A DNA stretch of 64,000 nucleotides from Oceanimonas baumannii (GCF_002245495.1 NZ_NQJF01000005.1:124001-188000), one strand, 5' to 3'; positions 24,863 through 33,958 are shown, counted from the first letter of the stretch. A program made the numbers and translations. Notes: generated by a model not told the origin, from the sequence alone.

Positions 24863-25915
24863 TCAGAGCGTCACCGAGGCGAACGTTGGCTCCCCACGGG
24901 CGGTGTCAAAACACTGGTTAAGTGTAATGTCGGACAAATCCGGCGTGGCCTGTACCACCGCCGGTGCAGGACGCCCCGAGCGATCGTCCCGGGGTGGCAC
25001 GCCGAAGCATTCCCGGTAGCATTTGCTGAAATGGGGCATGGATACAAACCCACAGGCCGTGGCAATATCAATGATCGCCAGTGACGTCTGGCGCAGCAAC
25101 TGGCGGGCCCGCTTCAGACGCAGGTTCAGGTAATAACGCGACGGTGAGCACTTCACATGACGCTGAAACAGCCGTTCAACCTGCCGCCGTGACAGCCCTA
25201 CATAATGGGCCAGTTCGTCGAGAGTAATGGGCTCTTCCAGATTCGCTTCCATCAGCGCAACGACCTCTGCCAGTTTGGGCTGGGCCGGCCCTACCAGGTG
25301 ACGCAGTAACACTTTCTGCTCTTCCTGACCATCGCGAATGCGCTCGCACAGGAACATATCGCAAATGGCGGTACTGAGAGCGCTGGAGTGCTCTTTTTCA
25401 ATCAGGTGCATCATCATGTCGATGGGCGCGGTACCGCCACTGCTGGTCAGCCGGTCACGGTCGATACAATAAAGGGCATTACTGGTTTCCTGACGGGGAA
25501 AGGCCTCCTGAAAAGCGGCCATGTATTCCCAGTGAATGGTGCAGCGATAGCCTTCCAGCACACCGGCATCAGCCAGTAAGAAGCTGCCGGTACAGACGGC
25601 CCCCAGCTTGACCTTGCGATGAGCCAGCTGCTGCAACCAGCTGCGTAGTGGGCGGCTGCGGGCATTAGCAACCCCGACCCCACCGCACAACAGCATCATG
25701 TCAAGATGACCACAGTCGTGAATGGCATGATCCGGCGTAACCTGAACACCGTCACTGGCCCGTACCGGTGCGCCGGTTTCCGTCAGCATCACCCATTCGT
25801 ACAAGGCTTTCCCCGACAGCTGGTTGGCCATACGCAACGGCTCAATGGCCGACGCCAGGGAAATCATGGTGAAGTTTTCCACCAGCAAAAAACCGACACG
25901 TTGTACCTGACTCAT
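24863..25915 (-). CDS. gbdR: GbdR-type AraC/GlxA-family regulator of betaine catabolism
   Basis: The protein has 350 residues. The N-terminal DJ-1/PfpI-like (GATase1) domain spans about 5-185 (VGFLLVENFTMISLASAIEPLRMAN, MLLCGGVGV, GAVCTGSFLLADAGVL). The C-terminal AraC HTH pair spans about 215-315 (EEPITLDELAHYVGLSRRQVERLFQRH, SRYYLNLRLKRARQLLRQTSLAIIDIATACGF). The same layout occurs in GbdR and CdhR of Pseudomonas. The position beside dgc and gbc genes favours GbdR, the activator that responds to glycine betaine and dimethylglycine. A carnitine regulator (CdhR) is the alternative. Confidence 0.87.
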   Translation of the reverse strand: MSQVQRVGFLLVENFTMISLASAIEPLRMANQLSGKALYEWVMLTETGAPVRASDGVQVTPDHAIHDCGHLDMMLLCGGVGVANARSRPLRSWLQQLAHRKVKLGAVCTGSFLLADAGVLEGYRCTIHWEYMAAFQEAFPRQETSNALYCIDRDRLTSSGGTAPIDMMMHLIEKEHSSALSTAICDMFLCERIRDGQEEQKVLLRHLVGPAQPKLAEVVALMEANLEEPITLDELAHYVGLSRRQVERLFQRHVKCSPSRYYLNLRLKRARQLLRQTSLAIIDIATACGFVSMPHFSKCYRECFGVPPRDDRSGRPAPAVVQATPDLSDITLNQCFDTARGEPTFASVTL

Positions 25916-26225
25916 TGCTCTTCCTCCTGCCTCCGCTGCAGTCAGAGGAGTTACCTCCGAACTGTTGCTGACAACCCAGCGTTATCACGACGACATCATT
26001 TACATCAGTTATGCAAACATTTAAACAATATATAACAACAGGACGTTATTAAGTATCTTTAACGTCGATGCCACCGTAAAAATGTAAACACATTGTGACT
26101 CGGCTCATAAGTAACAAATTAAGCCCCTTCATGCCTTGCCCCTCCCTTTAAAATTCCGTTACCACATGGAGTTAAGTAGAGTTACGGGCAACTTTCATGC
26201 CATAAGTATTCACTCAACCAAACAA
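25916..26225. other. gbdR upstream region, no gene seen
   Basis: AT-rich non-coding stretch between gbdR and the terminator of the BCCT gene. It should hold the gbdR promoter; AAACAATATATAACAAC and neighbouring AT-rich runs are compatible with it, but no clear -35/-10 pair stands out. Confidence 0.4.
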
Positions 26226-26256
26226 TAAAAAAGCCGCCCTTCGGGACGGCTTTTTT
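26226..26256 (-). terminator. terminator of BCCT transporter gene
   Basis: AAAAAAGCCGCCC-TTCG-GGACGGCTTTTTT is a hairpin with one mismatch, A run and T run on both sides, so it can work in both directions. It lies downstream of the minus-strand BCCT gene, after a 130-bp gap. Confidence 0.85.
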
Positions 26257-26383
26257 AGGCTGAAAGAGATAAATGTTAACAATAAGGTTTACTATGAAAC
26301 AAAACGGCTACATCAAGGTTCCCCATTACAGCGCACCGGTGCAGCGCCTTGCTCCCTTATCGTGCAGAACCGGCAGGCAGAAG

Positions 26384-27967
26384 CTACTTCACCGGTACAG
26401 TCACCGGTTCTTCAACCGGCATTTCCTGATGTAACGCCCGGAACAGCCCCCACATCATTATCATGATCACCGCTGAAAACGGAAAAGCGGCAATAATAGC
26501 GGCGGTTTGCAAGGCCTTAAGCCCGCCCGCCAGCATCAGAATAGCCGCCACGGCAGCGACCGCCATGCCCCACAGCACTCGCTGGCTACGGGGCGGATGC
26601 TCATTCCCCATCGACAGAATAGTCGTGACCACCAGGGTACCGGAGTCGGCCGAAGTGATGAAATACAGCGCAACCAGCACCGTTGCAAGTACCGAGGCCA
26701 GGTAACCCATAGCGCCGTCGTCCAGCAGCGTCAGTGTGGCATAGAGCGCAGTGGTCACGTTTTCGGTGACCGCCGTTACCACTCCGGCCTGGCCGATGGC
26801 CGCTGTTACTTCACCTGCCGCATTGGTCACGGTCTGAGTCAGCTCCAGGTAAAGGGCCGAGCCTCCAAACAAGGTCAGCCACAGCATGCCCAGCAGCGTT
26901 GGCACCAGTAATACACCGCAGATAAACTCGCGGATGGTCCGGCCCTTGGAAATACGCGCAATAAACATGCCGACAAACGGAGACCAGGACATCCACCAGG
27001 CCCAGTAAAATACTGTCCACCATGATTGCCACTGACCGTCTTTGCTGGCGTCGGTCCAGGTGCTGAGCGGAACAACATGAGCCAGGTAATCCCCCACGCC
27101 CTGCACATAACTTTGAAGCAGGTAGCGGGTCGGACCGTACACCAGCAAAAACAGCAGGATTGCCACTGTCAGCCAGATATTAATCTCTGACAGCCACTTC
27201 ACCCCCCGGCCGATACCGGACAATACCGACACAGTGGCAATAGCAGAGATAACCAGAATCAGCACCAGCTGATTGGTGATATTCACTTCAATACCAAACA
27301 GGTGGTTCAGGCCGGTGTTAATCTGGCTGACCCCCAGGCCCAGGGATGTGGCCACACCAAACACGGTGCCGAATACCGCCAGGGTATCGGCGGTATGTCC
27401 CATCCAGCCATAAATACGCTGACCAATCAGCGGATACAATGCCGAGCGGATAGTCAGCGGCAAATTCTGCCGGTAGGAAAAATATGCCAGCGCCAGCCCG
27501 ACCACCACATAAATCGCCCAGGGATGCAGGCCCCAGTGGAAGAAGGTCAGTCGCATCGCCACTTCTGCTGCTTCCGGCGTCAGTCCCTCAGTGATAAAGG
27601 GGTTGCTCTGAAAGTGGTAAATAGGTTCGGCGATAGACCAGAACACCAGACCTATCCCCATGCCGGCACTGAACAACATGGCAAACCAGGAAAACAGGCC
27701 ATATTCCGGCCGGGAGTCATCACTGCCCAGACGCAGCCGGCCAAACCGGCTGCAGGCCAGCACCACGCAGAACACCAGCATCAGTGCCACAATGGCGATG
27801 TAGTACCACTTGAAATTAGACAATATGCCGCCTGATACGGTATCAAACAAACCGGCAGCAGAATCCGGGTAAAGGGCACCGCCCAAAACAAACAGGGTAA
27901 CGATCAACATGGAGCTGATCGTTGCCGCCGGACTCATTCCTTTCAAAATTCCGTCTTTGCCAACCAT
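26384..27967 (-). CDS. BCCT-family betaine/choline/carnitine transporter
   Basis: This 527-residue inner-membrane secondary transporter has 12 hydrophobic helices. The BCCT glycine motif GMGIGLVFWSIAEP is near residue 100 and the Trp-box WAWWMSWSPFVGMFIARISKGRTIREF near 325-350. It is full length, with a short C-terminal tail, so osmotic activation through a long tail is unlikely; catabolic uptake is more plausible. It lies upstream of gbdR on the same strand, after a terminator. It likely imports glycine betaine or choline; the exact substrate is unassigned. Confidence 0.92.
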   Translation of the reverse strand: MVGKDGILKGMSPAATISSMLIVTLFVLGGALYPDSAAGLFDTVSGGILSNFKWYYIAIVALMLVFCVVLACSRFGRLRLGSDDSRPEYGLFSWFAMLFSAGMGIGLVFWSIAEPIYHFQSNPFITEGLTPEAAEVAMRLTFFHWGLHPWAIYVVVGLALAYFSYRQNLPLTIRSALYPLIGQRIYGWMGHTADTLAVFGTVFGVATSLGLGVSQINTGLNHLFGIEVNITNQLVLILVISAIATVSVLSGIGRGVKWLSEINIWLTVAILLFLLVYGPTRYLLQSYVQGVGDYLAHVVPLSTWTDASKDGQWQSWWTVFYWAWWMSWSPFVGMFIARISKGRTIREFICGVLLVPTLLGMLWLTLFGGSALYLELTQTVTNAAGEVTAAIGQAGVVTAVTENVTTALYATLTLLDDGAMGYLASVLATVLVALYFITSADSGTLVVTTILSMGNEHPPRSQRVLWGMAVAAVAAILMLAGGLKALQTAAIIAAFPFSAVIMIMMWGLFRALHQEMPVEEPVTVPVK

Positions 27968-27999
27968 AGCAAGAGATCTCCGTCGGATTAGTTATAAAT

Positions 28000-28044
28000 C
28001 AGACGCGATTTGACCACCTTGCTCCCGTGGTCAGGTCGCGACTG
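28000..28044. promoter_or_regulatory. long dyad upstream of the BCCT gene (candidate operator)
   Basis: CAG-CGCGA..TGACCAC (28000-28017) and GTGGTCA..TCGCG-CTG (28027-28044) form an imperfect 45-bp palindrome starting 33 bp before the BCCT start codon. GTGGTCA also occurs in the gbcA/gbcB gap at 31042. A GbdR-type operator is possible but unproven. Confidence 0.45.
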
Positions 28045-28181
28045 CAGGTATTACCGCCCGCCCGTAAAGGCATAAACGGTGCACTACCGGTTCCTATAAC
28101 AACAGCTAACGGCTGATTAAAACTTCCCCAATGCGACATCTAATTAACCAGTCCCGTCCCGAACGTCACACTCTGTTTTCA

Positions 28182-28200
28182 TTGCGACAGCATGTCGCAA
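28182..28200. promoter_or_regulatory. perfect inverted repeat TTGCGACA-GCA-TGTCGCAA
   Basis: A perfect 8-bp inverted repeat with a 3-nt centre, 66 bp before a small + strand gene and about 215 bp upstream of the BCCT gene. The size and symmetry suit a dimeric repressor site; the factor is unknown. Confidence 0.45.
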
Positions 28201-28265
28201 CTGCTCTTGCCGTTATTCCCGACCGGTATTAGCCTGAGCTTTTGTCAATTGAAAGGGCCTGAACC

Positions 28266-28487
28266 ATGATGATCAGCGATCTTATTGACCAGCAGGATTT
28301 CCTCTCCCGGCTGCAAGCCTGGGGCCTGACGCCCCCGGTGCGGCTGGCCGATTGCTCTGCCCTGCTGGCAGATACACTGAGCGGCCCCGAGGGCGCTCTG
28401 TGGCGGGAACGATTGGAGGTTCTGCTGGCCCAGCGGGCCCTGCTGCACCCGGACGTACTGGCGTTGGTGGAGAAGAGTTTGAGGTAG
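28266..28487 (+). CDS. small hypothetical protein (73 aa)
   Basis: MMISDLIDQQDFLSRLQAWG... has Leu-rich helices and no membrane segment; I do not recognise it. AAAGGG lies 12 nt before the first ATG; a second ATG follows at once (28269). It ends just before the repeat array at 28500. A perfect dyad lies upstream (28182-28200). Codon use is like that of the GC-rich neighbours, so it is plausibly real, but no family supports it. Confidence 0.5.
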   Translation: MMISDLIDQQDFLSRLQAWGLTPPVRLADCSALLADTLSGPEGALWRERLEVLLAQRALLHPDVLALVEKSLR

Positions 28488-28499
28488 AAAGTCAGGCCC

Positions 28500-29545
28500 C
28501 CTGCCTGGGCTCCCGCCTTCGCGAAGATAACAAAACTTAACCCCGTCATGCCCGTGCGTACGGGCATCCAGGGCATAGTGCACTGACCTGAATCCCCAGC
28601 GTTGTCTGCAGATCCGCACTGGGCTCCCGCCTTCGCGGGAGCGACGGAACCACTCTTGTCATGCCCGTGCGTACGGGCATCCAGAGCATAGTGCACTGAC
28701 CTGAATCCCCAGCGTTGTCTGCAGATCTGCACTGGGCTCCCGCCTGCGCGGGAGCGACGACCTATTTGTCATGCCCGTGCGTACGGGCATCCAGAGCATA
28801 GTGCACTGACCTGAATCCCCAGCGTTGTCTGCAGATCCGCACTGGGCTCCCGCCTTCGCGGGAGCGACGACCTATTTGTCATGCACGTGCGTACGGACAT
28901 CCAGGGCATGGTGCACTGACCTGAATCCCCAGCGTTGTCTGCAGATCTGCACTAGGCTCCCGCCTTCGCGGGAGCGACGGAACCACTCTTGTCATGCCAG
29001 TGCGTACGGGCATCCAGAGCATAGTGCACTGACCTGAATCCCCAGCGTTGTCTGCAGATCCGCACTGGGCTCCCGCCTGCGCGGGAGCGACGGAACCACT
29101 CTTGTCATGCCCGTGCAGACGGGCATCCAGGGCATGGTGCGCTGACCTGAATCCCCAGCGTTGTCTGCAGATCTGCACTGGACTCCCGCCTTCGCGGGAG
29201 CGACGGAGCCACTCTTGTCATGCTCGTACGTACGGGTATCCAGGGCATAGTGCACTGACCTGAATCCCCAGCGTTGTCTGCAGAACCGCACTGGGCTCCC
29301 GCCTTCGCGGGAGCGACGACCTATTTGTCATGCCCGTGCGTACGGACGTCCAGGGCATGGTGCGCTGACCTGAATCCCCAGCGTTGTCTGCAGATCTGCA
29401 CTGGGCTCCCGCCTTCGCGGGAGCAACGGAACCACTCTTGTCATGCCCGTGCGTACGGGCATCCAGAGCATAGTGCACTAACCTGAATCCCCAGCGTTGT
29501 CTGCAGATCCGTATGGGCCCCGCCTTCGCGGGAGCGACGGCGACT
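28500..29545 (-). repeat. tandem composite palindromic repeat array (9 units of 110/113 bp)
   Basis: The marker GCGTTGTCTGCAG is at 28599, 28712, 28822, 28932, 29045, 29158, 29271, 29381 and 29494, so the period is 113 or 110 bp. The 3-bp difference comes from two linker types (GGAACCACTCTTGTC or GACCTATTTGTC). Each unit has hairpin A (CTCCCGCCTTCGCGGGAG) and hairpin B (ATGCCCGTGCGTACGGGCAT) with the conserved spacer between. This is the same family as at 23-25 kb but in reverse orientation. Confidence 0.93.
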
Positions 29546-29661
29546 TTCCAAACCTTGGTCATCTCCGCAAAAGCGAAGATCCGGGGGACTACAGTGTCCA
29601 ACCTGCATCAAGGTGTGGCCCCGCCTGCATCGGGATAACATTCATTCGCGGTAGCGGCAAA

Positions 29662-29690
29662 ACAAAAAAGGGGAGCCACTGGCTCCCCTT
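29662..29690 (-). terminator. terminator of gbcA
   Basis: On the minus strand GGGGAGCCAGTGGCTCCCC is followed by TTTTTTG, 21 bp after the gbcA stop. Confidence 0.88.
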
Positions 29691-29710
29691 TCTGCTGATA
29701 CGAAGTCTGC

Positions 29711-30982
29711 TTACTCCGGCAGTTTCACCGACAGCCGCTGTCCCTCGGCATTGGCCACAAAAGTATCTGCATACCAGTCAACAAAGTTGACCACCCCGAA
29801 TTCATAGGTGGGCGAATACGGGCCCGGCTCATACGCCATGGAGTTAATGCCGCGCTGGTTCTCCTCGGCCAGAGCCCGGTCCTGGGCATTGGTGGCGTCC
29901 CATACCCGGCGCAGTTTTTCAACATCGTAATCCACACCTTCCACTGCATCCTTGTGTACCACCCATTTGGTGATCACTTTGGTCTTCTGAGGGCCCACCG
30001 GAATGACCTGGAAAGTGATCAGGTGGTCACCCTGGCCATGGTTCCAGGAATTGGGCAGATGCAGAATCCGCAATGATCCCAGATCCCGGTTCTGCACCCG
30101 ACCCAGCGTTTTTGCACAGGCCGGGCTGCCATCAATGGTCATGGCCACTTTGCCTTCGGCCAGCGGCATACGCACCATGCGGTTGCGCAAACCGAAAGAA
30201 ACGTGTTCATGCGGAATACCTTCGGCATCCCACTCTTCCGCTTTGCGCGCAACGTGAGCCTTGAAGGCATCGCTGGCGCGAGGATCGGTGGTATCGTCCC
30301 ACTCCAGCAAGGTATTAAGCAGTTCCGGATGTGAGCCGGCACAGTGATAACACTCGCGGTTGTTCTCAATCACCAGCTTCCAGTTGGCGTCTTCCAGAAT
30401 TTCGGACTGCACCGCCACCTTGGCATTCTCCAGATCGTAGGGCTCCAGATAACGGGCCAGCTCAGCAAGAAAATCGTCAATAGCAGGCGGCTCGTCGGCC
30501 AGGCTGATAAAGATATAGCCGCCGGCGGTTTTGGTATGCACTTTTTTCAGGGGGAAATCCGCTTTATTGAACTGATCTCCCATATCATTCCCGGCATAGA
30601 GCAACTCACCATCCAGTTCATAAGTCCACTGGTGATAAGGACAGACCATCTTGGCAACCTTGCCCTGCTTGGGCAGGCAAATACGCGATCCCCGGTGCCG
30701 GCACACATTATGAAACGCCTGCACCTCCATCTGCTTGTTACGCACGATAGTTATGGGGTTATTACCCACTTCCAGGGTAATAAAATTGCCCGGCTGGGGA
30801 ATCTCACAGGTCAGCCCCACATACAGCCATTCCTTGCAGAAAATCTGCTCCATGTCGGCGGCAAACACTTCCGGGCTATTGTAACAGGCCTGAGGAAGGG
30901 AATAGCCCGGCCGACGCTGACGCAGCAACTGAACAGTATCGCCAAGCTGGCTACCTATCAGGGTGGTGTTGATCTGCTCCAT
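29711..30982 (-). CDS. gbcA: glycine betaine monooxygenase, Rieske oxygenase subunit GbcA
   Basis: The 423-residue protein has an N-terminal Rieske [2Fe-2S] domain, CRHRGSRICL...CPYHQWTY (CxH and CxxH, residues about 94-117), and a C-terminal catalytic domain. That domain has the mononuclear iron motif ENNRECYHCAGSHPELL (two His, residues about 205-225). It hydroxylates a methyl of glycine betaine, releasing formaldehyde and dimethylglycine, with electrons from GbcB. ATG at 30982 is chosen because AAGGAGG lies 9 nt upstream. It is divergent from gbcB. Confidence 0.94.
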   Translation of the reverse strand: MEQINTTLIGSQLGDTVQLLRQRRPGYSLPQACYNSPEVFAADMEQIFCKEWLYVGLTCEIPQPGNFITLEVGNNPITIVRNKQMEVQAFHNVCRHRGSRICLPKQGKVAKMVCPYHQWTYELDGELLYAGNDMGDQFNKADFPLKKVHTKTAGGYIFISLADEPPAIDDFLAELARYLEPYDLENAKVAVQSEILEDANWKLVIENNRECYHCAGSHPELLNTLLEWDDTTDPRASDAFKAHVARKAEEWDAEGIPHEHVSFGLRNRMVRMPLAEGKVAMTIDGSPACAKTLGRVQNRDLGSLRILHLPNSWNHGQGDHLITFQVIPVGPQKTKVITKWVVHKDAVEGVDYDVEKLRRVWDATNAQDRALAEENQRGINSMAYEPGPYSPTYEFGVVNFVDWYADTFVANAEGQRLSVKLPE

Positions 30983-31041
30983 CTGTCTTGCCTCCTTCAT
31001 ATTTATCAAGTGCGTAAAATCCCACTGACGGCTCACTGCCG

Positions 31042-31057
31042 GTGGTCACAGTTGACC
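31042..31057. promoter_or_regulatory. dyad in gbcA/gbcB divergent promoter region
   Basis: GTGGTCA-CAGT-TGACC, with GGTCA (31044-31048) and TGACC (31053-31057) as inverted halves, lies 60 bp before gbcA. It shares GTGGTCA with the dyad before the BCCT gene at 28000-28044, so it is a candidate site for a common regulator such as GbdR. Confidence 0.4.
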
Positions 31058-31274
31058 TCATTGTTACCAAGGTTATGCGATCCGGATTGCCTGAAAGCGA
31101 CGCCTGCCACGCCTGTTTCCGACCTGCCCGGCCAGGACAGGGATGCCCCCGTCTCCAGGCGGGGGGAACGGATATATCCATGTCGTTTTCAGGCAATTCT
31201 GCTGGTCCGTTCTCATCAAAAATGAGCCGCATAAAGAAACGGGTTATTCATTCAACGCGCATCGGAGAACAGCG

Positions 31275-32381
31275 ATGAATCAGGACTTCTTATCCCCCAT
31301 TAATACTCAGACCTGGAGTAATGGTCGCCACCCGGTGCGCTGTGTGCGCGTGATTCAGGAAACCTGGGATGTACGCACTTTCTGCTTTACCGCAGAAAAC
31401 CCGCTGCTGTTTTTCTTCAAACCCGGCCAGTTCGTTACCCTGGAGCTGGAAATTGACGAACAGACGGTCATGCGCAGTTACACCATCGCTTCTTCACCCT
31501 CGGTTCCCTACAGCTTCTCCATCACCGTCAAGCGGGTACCGGGTGGCGTGGTATCAAACTGGCTGCACGACAACCTGAAGGAAGGCGACGCCCTGGCCGT
31601 TCATGGCCCTGTGGGTAATTTCAACTGCATCGACTTTCCCAACGAGAAGGTATTGCTGCTCTCCGGTGGCGTCGGCATTACTCCGGTGATGTCGATGCTG
31701 CGCTGGTGGTTTGATACCAATGCCGAGGTGGATATTCAGTTTGTACACAGTGCCCGCACCCCTAAAGATCTGGTGTTTCACCGTGAACTGCAGCACATGG
31801 ACTCACGGTTACCCAATATTCAGCTGAGCCTGATTTGTGAGCGTACTGATATCGGCGAAACCTGGAGCGGATACCGGGGCTTCCTGAACCGCACCATGCT
31901 GGCCCAGCTTTCCCCCGACTTTATGGAGCGGGAAGTGTTTTGCTGCGGTCCGGCCCCTTATATGAAGGCGGTACGCAACCTGCTGCAGGATGCCGGATTC
32001 GACATGGAGCACTATCACGAAGAAAGCTTCGGTGCGACACCGGTTGAGGTCATCGAAGACGTCGAGCAGCTGGCACAGGAAGCATCAGAGCTGGCAGAGG
32101 AGCTGGAGCGCACCGAGGATCGGTTAAGTATCTCTTTCCTGGAAAGCGATTTACAGGCCAGCATTTTACCCGGCGAAACCCTGCACAGCGCCGCCGCCCA
32201 GGTGGGCCTGCACATTCCCAAGGCCTGCGGCATGGGCATTTGCGGCACCTGCAAAGTTAAAGTTACCAAAGGGCAGGTCAGCATGGAGCACAATGGCGGC
32301 ATTACCGACGAAGATATTGCCGACGGTTATGTGCTGAGCTGCTGCAGCGTGCCCGAGGGTGATGTGGATGTGGCGTTTTAA
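31275..32381 (+). CDS. gbcB: glycine betaine monooxygenase, ferredoxin reductase subunit GbcB
   Basis: The 368-residue protein has an FNR-like FAD domain (MRSYTIASSP near residue 72), an NAD-binding part (LLLSGGVGITPVMSML and VFCCGPAPYM) and a C-terminal plant-type [2Fe-2S] ferredoxin with CGMGICGTCKV plus SCC near the end. An acidic helical linker (EDVEQLAQEASELAEELER) joins the last two. It transfers electrons from NAD(P)H to GbcA. ATG at 31275 follows CGGAGAA. Confidence 0.94.
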   Translation: MNQDFLSPINTQTWSNGRHPVRCVRVIQETWDVRTFCFTAENPLLFFFKPGQFVTLELEIDEQTVMRSYTIASSPSVPYSFSITVKRVPGGVVSNWLHDNLKEGDALAVHGPVGNFNCIDFPNEKVLLLSGGVGITPVMSMLRWWFDTNAEVDIQFVHSARTPKDLVFHRELQHMDSRLPNIQLSLICERTDIGETWSGYRGFLNRTMLAQLSPDFMEREVFCCGPAPYMKAVRNLLQDAGFDMEHYHEESFGATPVEVIEDVEQLAQEASELAEELERTEDRLSISFLESDLQASILPGETLHSAAAQVGLHIPKACGMGICGTCKVKVTKGQVSMEHNGGITDEDIADGYVLSCCSVPEGDVDVAF

Positions 32382-32426
32382 GTACGGCTAAACCTGTTCG
32401 AAGGGACTTACAGGTCCGCCCATTTT

Positions 32427-32459
32427 GCCTGAGCCGGCTATATTGGCTCAGGCTTTTTT
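32427..32459 (+). terminator. terminator of gbcB
   Basis: GCCTGAGCC-GGCTATATT-GGCTCAGGC followed by TTTTTT, 46 bp after the gbcB stop. Confidence 0.9.
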
Positions 32460-32649
32460 GCGTCTTCACGCTGCCGCTTTTTTATCCCTTCCCCCCCATT
32501 ATTGGGGTAATTGCGGCCGGCGGTGCAGTACCATGCCCGGCTCTCCGCCATCACAAGCACCACTGCCCTTCCGCCTGTCAGGGTCAACCAGGGTAAGGGG
32601 GACTGAGCACAGATGCCGGATAACGGCAACGAGCATAACAGGCAGGATT

Positions 32650-32680
32650 AAAACAGAAAGGGCCGCATGTGCGGCCCTTG
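32650..32680 (-). terminator. terminator of compact BCCT gene
   Basis: On the minus strand AAGGGCCGCACATGCGGCCCTT is followed by TCTGTTTT, 22 bp after the stop of the gene at 32702. Together with 32427-32459 it explains the 320-bp convergent gap; the rest of that gap shows no gene. Confidence 0.8.
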
Positions 32681-32701
32681 GTTCCATCGGTGAAGGTCCG
32701 G

Positions 32702-33853
32702 CTAGCCGTTTCTGGCCGCTGCCGGTGCAGCAATCACCAGGGGCTGGTGACGCCGCTGCCACAGCAAAACGGCAATCAGGGCATACAAGCCAATCACCAC
32801 CAGGCCTATCCATTCAATCTTAAGCGGCGTGAACTGAAACAACAGAACCAGGCCAAACATCAGTATCCAGTTGCTGGCCACATAGCGCGGCAAGCCAACC
32901 CGGTCAGGCTCCAGATTAAGGTTGGTGGTATACAAGCGGATAAGCGAGTCGAGCGAGTTGATTACAAAGATCACCCCGACTACCACCATCCCCAGCTTCA
33001 GCGGCCCGCCAATGGCAATGGTGTGGCTGAAGTGCAGGTACAGTACCGAGAACCAGATGGCAATGGGAATGGAAGGCACCACCAGCATGGCAATGCACAA
33101 CTGCCAGGCCAGCAGACCACCGGAAAAGCGGGCCACAAACTGGCCGATCATAATGCTCCAGGAGAACCACCAGAACAGGTAAAAAGCATGATAGTCGGTA
33201 ATAGGAGTAACAAACTCATGAATGTTGGCAAAATATTCACCGATGCCGGCTACGGTACTTCCCAGCTCCACCGGTCCAGAGCCCGAATTCCACCACATAA
33301 AACCAATCAGCACCACAAACAACCAGGTTGACGCCACACTCAGAAACTTCACATAACGCACGTCCGAGCTCGACCAGACGGCACACAGCACCACCAGGGC
33401 CACCAGACCGTAGCGCAGGGCGGCCGGAATGCCGTCAATGTAATCTGGCAGGTAACTCAGGAACAGATAGCCGGTGAAGGCACAGGTACCAATGATCACC
33501 AGGTTGTTGATGAACTTGATCAACGGCAGCTCAAACAAGCGTACCTTGGGCTCAACCAGCACGAAGTAAAAGGTCGTCAGAAAGTAAAAGGCCCAGACCA
33601 GAAAGCCCCAGAAGCCGAACTCGATAGCCAGCGGATTGGCAAAGCCATATTCCGGTTCACTGGCATAAACGGGAAATTCGGTCAGCGGAAACATCACCAG
33701 GCCCACATCCAGGCCCGAGGTAAACAGAATGGCAATAAAGGTAAACAGGGAGGTGGGCATTTCGCCCCGGCAACGCACCCGACCGTAACGCAGCAATACC
33801 CAGGCCGACGCGGCCAGTGTCAGCACAATAGCAACAGACAACACCATATCCAT
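32702..33853 (-). CDS. compact BCCT-like transporter (likely choline), BetI-type operator upstream
   Basis: The 383-residue membrane protein has about ten helices. BCCT landmarks are recognisable but altered: FTSGLDVGLVMFPLTEFPVY replaces GMGxGLxFxGxAEP near residue 45, and FWWFSWSIMIGQFVARFSGG matches the Trp box near 245. It is well below the usual 500-650 residues, with the N-terminal helices shortened. The ATG at 33853 is preferred; in-frame sequence further upstream runs through the operator and shows no protein character. The perfect BetI-type palindrome at 33939 indicates control by choline. It is probably a choline importer. How a reduced BCCT couples to ions is unclear. Confidence 0.85.
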   Translation of the reverse strand: MDMVLSVAIVLTLAASAWVLLRYGRVRCRGEMPTSLFTFIAILFTSGLDVGLVMFPLTEFPVYASEPEYGFANPLAIEFGFWGFLVWAFYFLTTFYFVLVEPKVRLFELPLIKFINNLVIIGTCAFTGYLFLSYLPDYIDGIPAALRYGLVALVVLCAVWSSSDVRYVKFLSVASTWLFVVLIGFMWWNSGSGPVELGSTVAGIGEYFANIHEFVTPITDYHAFYLFWWFSWSIMIGQFVARFSGGLLAWQLCIAMLVVPSIPIAIWFSVLYLHFSHTIAIGGPLKLGMVVVGVIFVINSLDSLIRLYTTNLNLEPDRVGLPRYVASNWILMFGLVLLFQFTPLKIEWIGLVVIGLYALIAVLLWQRRHQPLVIAAPAAARNG

Positions 33854-33938
33854 GGAGAATCCTCTTTTGTTGGTTCCATCAATCAATGCATGCTCAAACG
33901 CATGGTAACCCTGTATGTGTTTCTTATTTCGCCCCTCA

Positions 33939-33958
33939 TTAATTGAACGTTCAATTAA
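33939..33958. promoter_or_regulatory. BetI-type operator (perfect 20-bp palindrome)
   Basis: TTAATTGAACGTTCAATTAA is a perfect palindrome and contains TTGAACGTTCAAT, the core of BetI-type sites. It lies 86 bp before the compact BCCT gene. A 17/20 match precedes betI at 52037-52056. Confidence 0.8.

Noticed and set aside
26294-26434. 46-codon + strand frame starting MKQNGYIKVP
   Set aside because: It runs into the 3' end of the BCCT gene in antisense. The start has an AAGG-like site but the translation shows no family, so it was not called.
28500-29545. CRISPR array
   Set aside because: Regular spacing is present, but the whole 110-113 bp unit is conserved, including the part that would be spacer, and no cas gene is seen. 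The arrays at 23-25 kb fail for the same reason.
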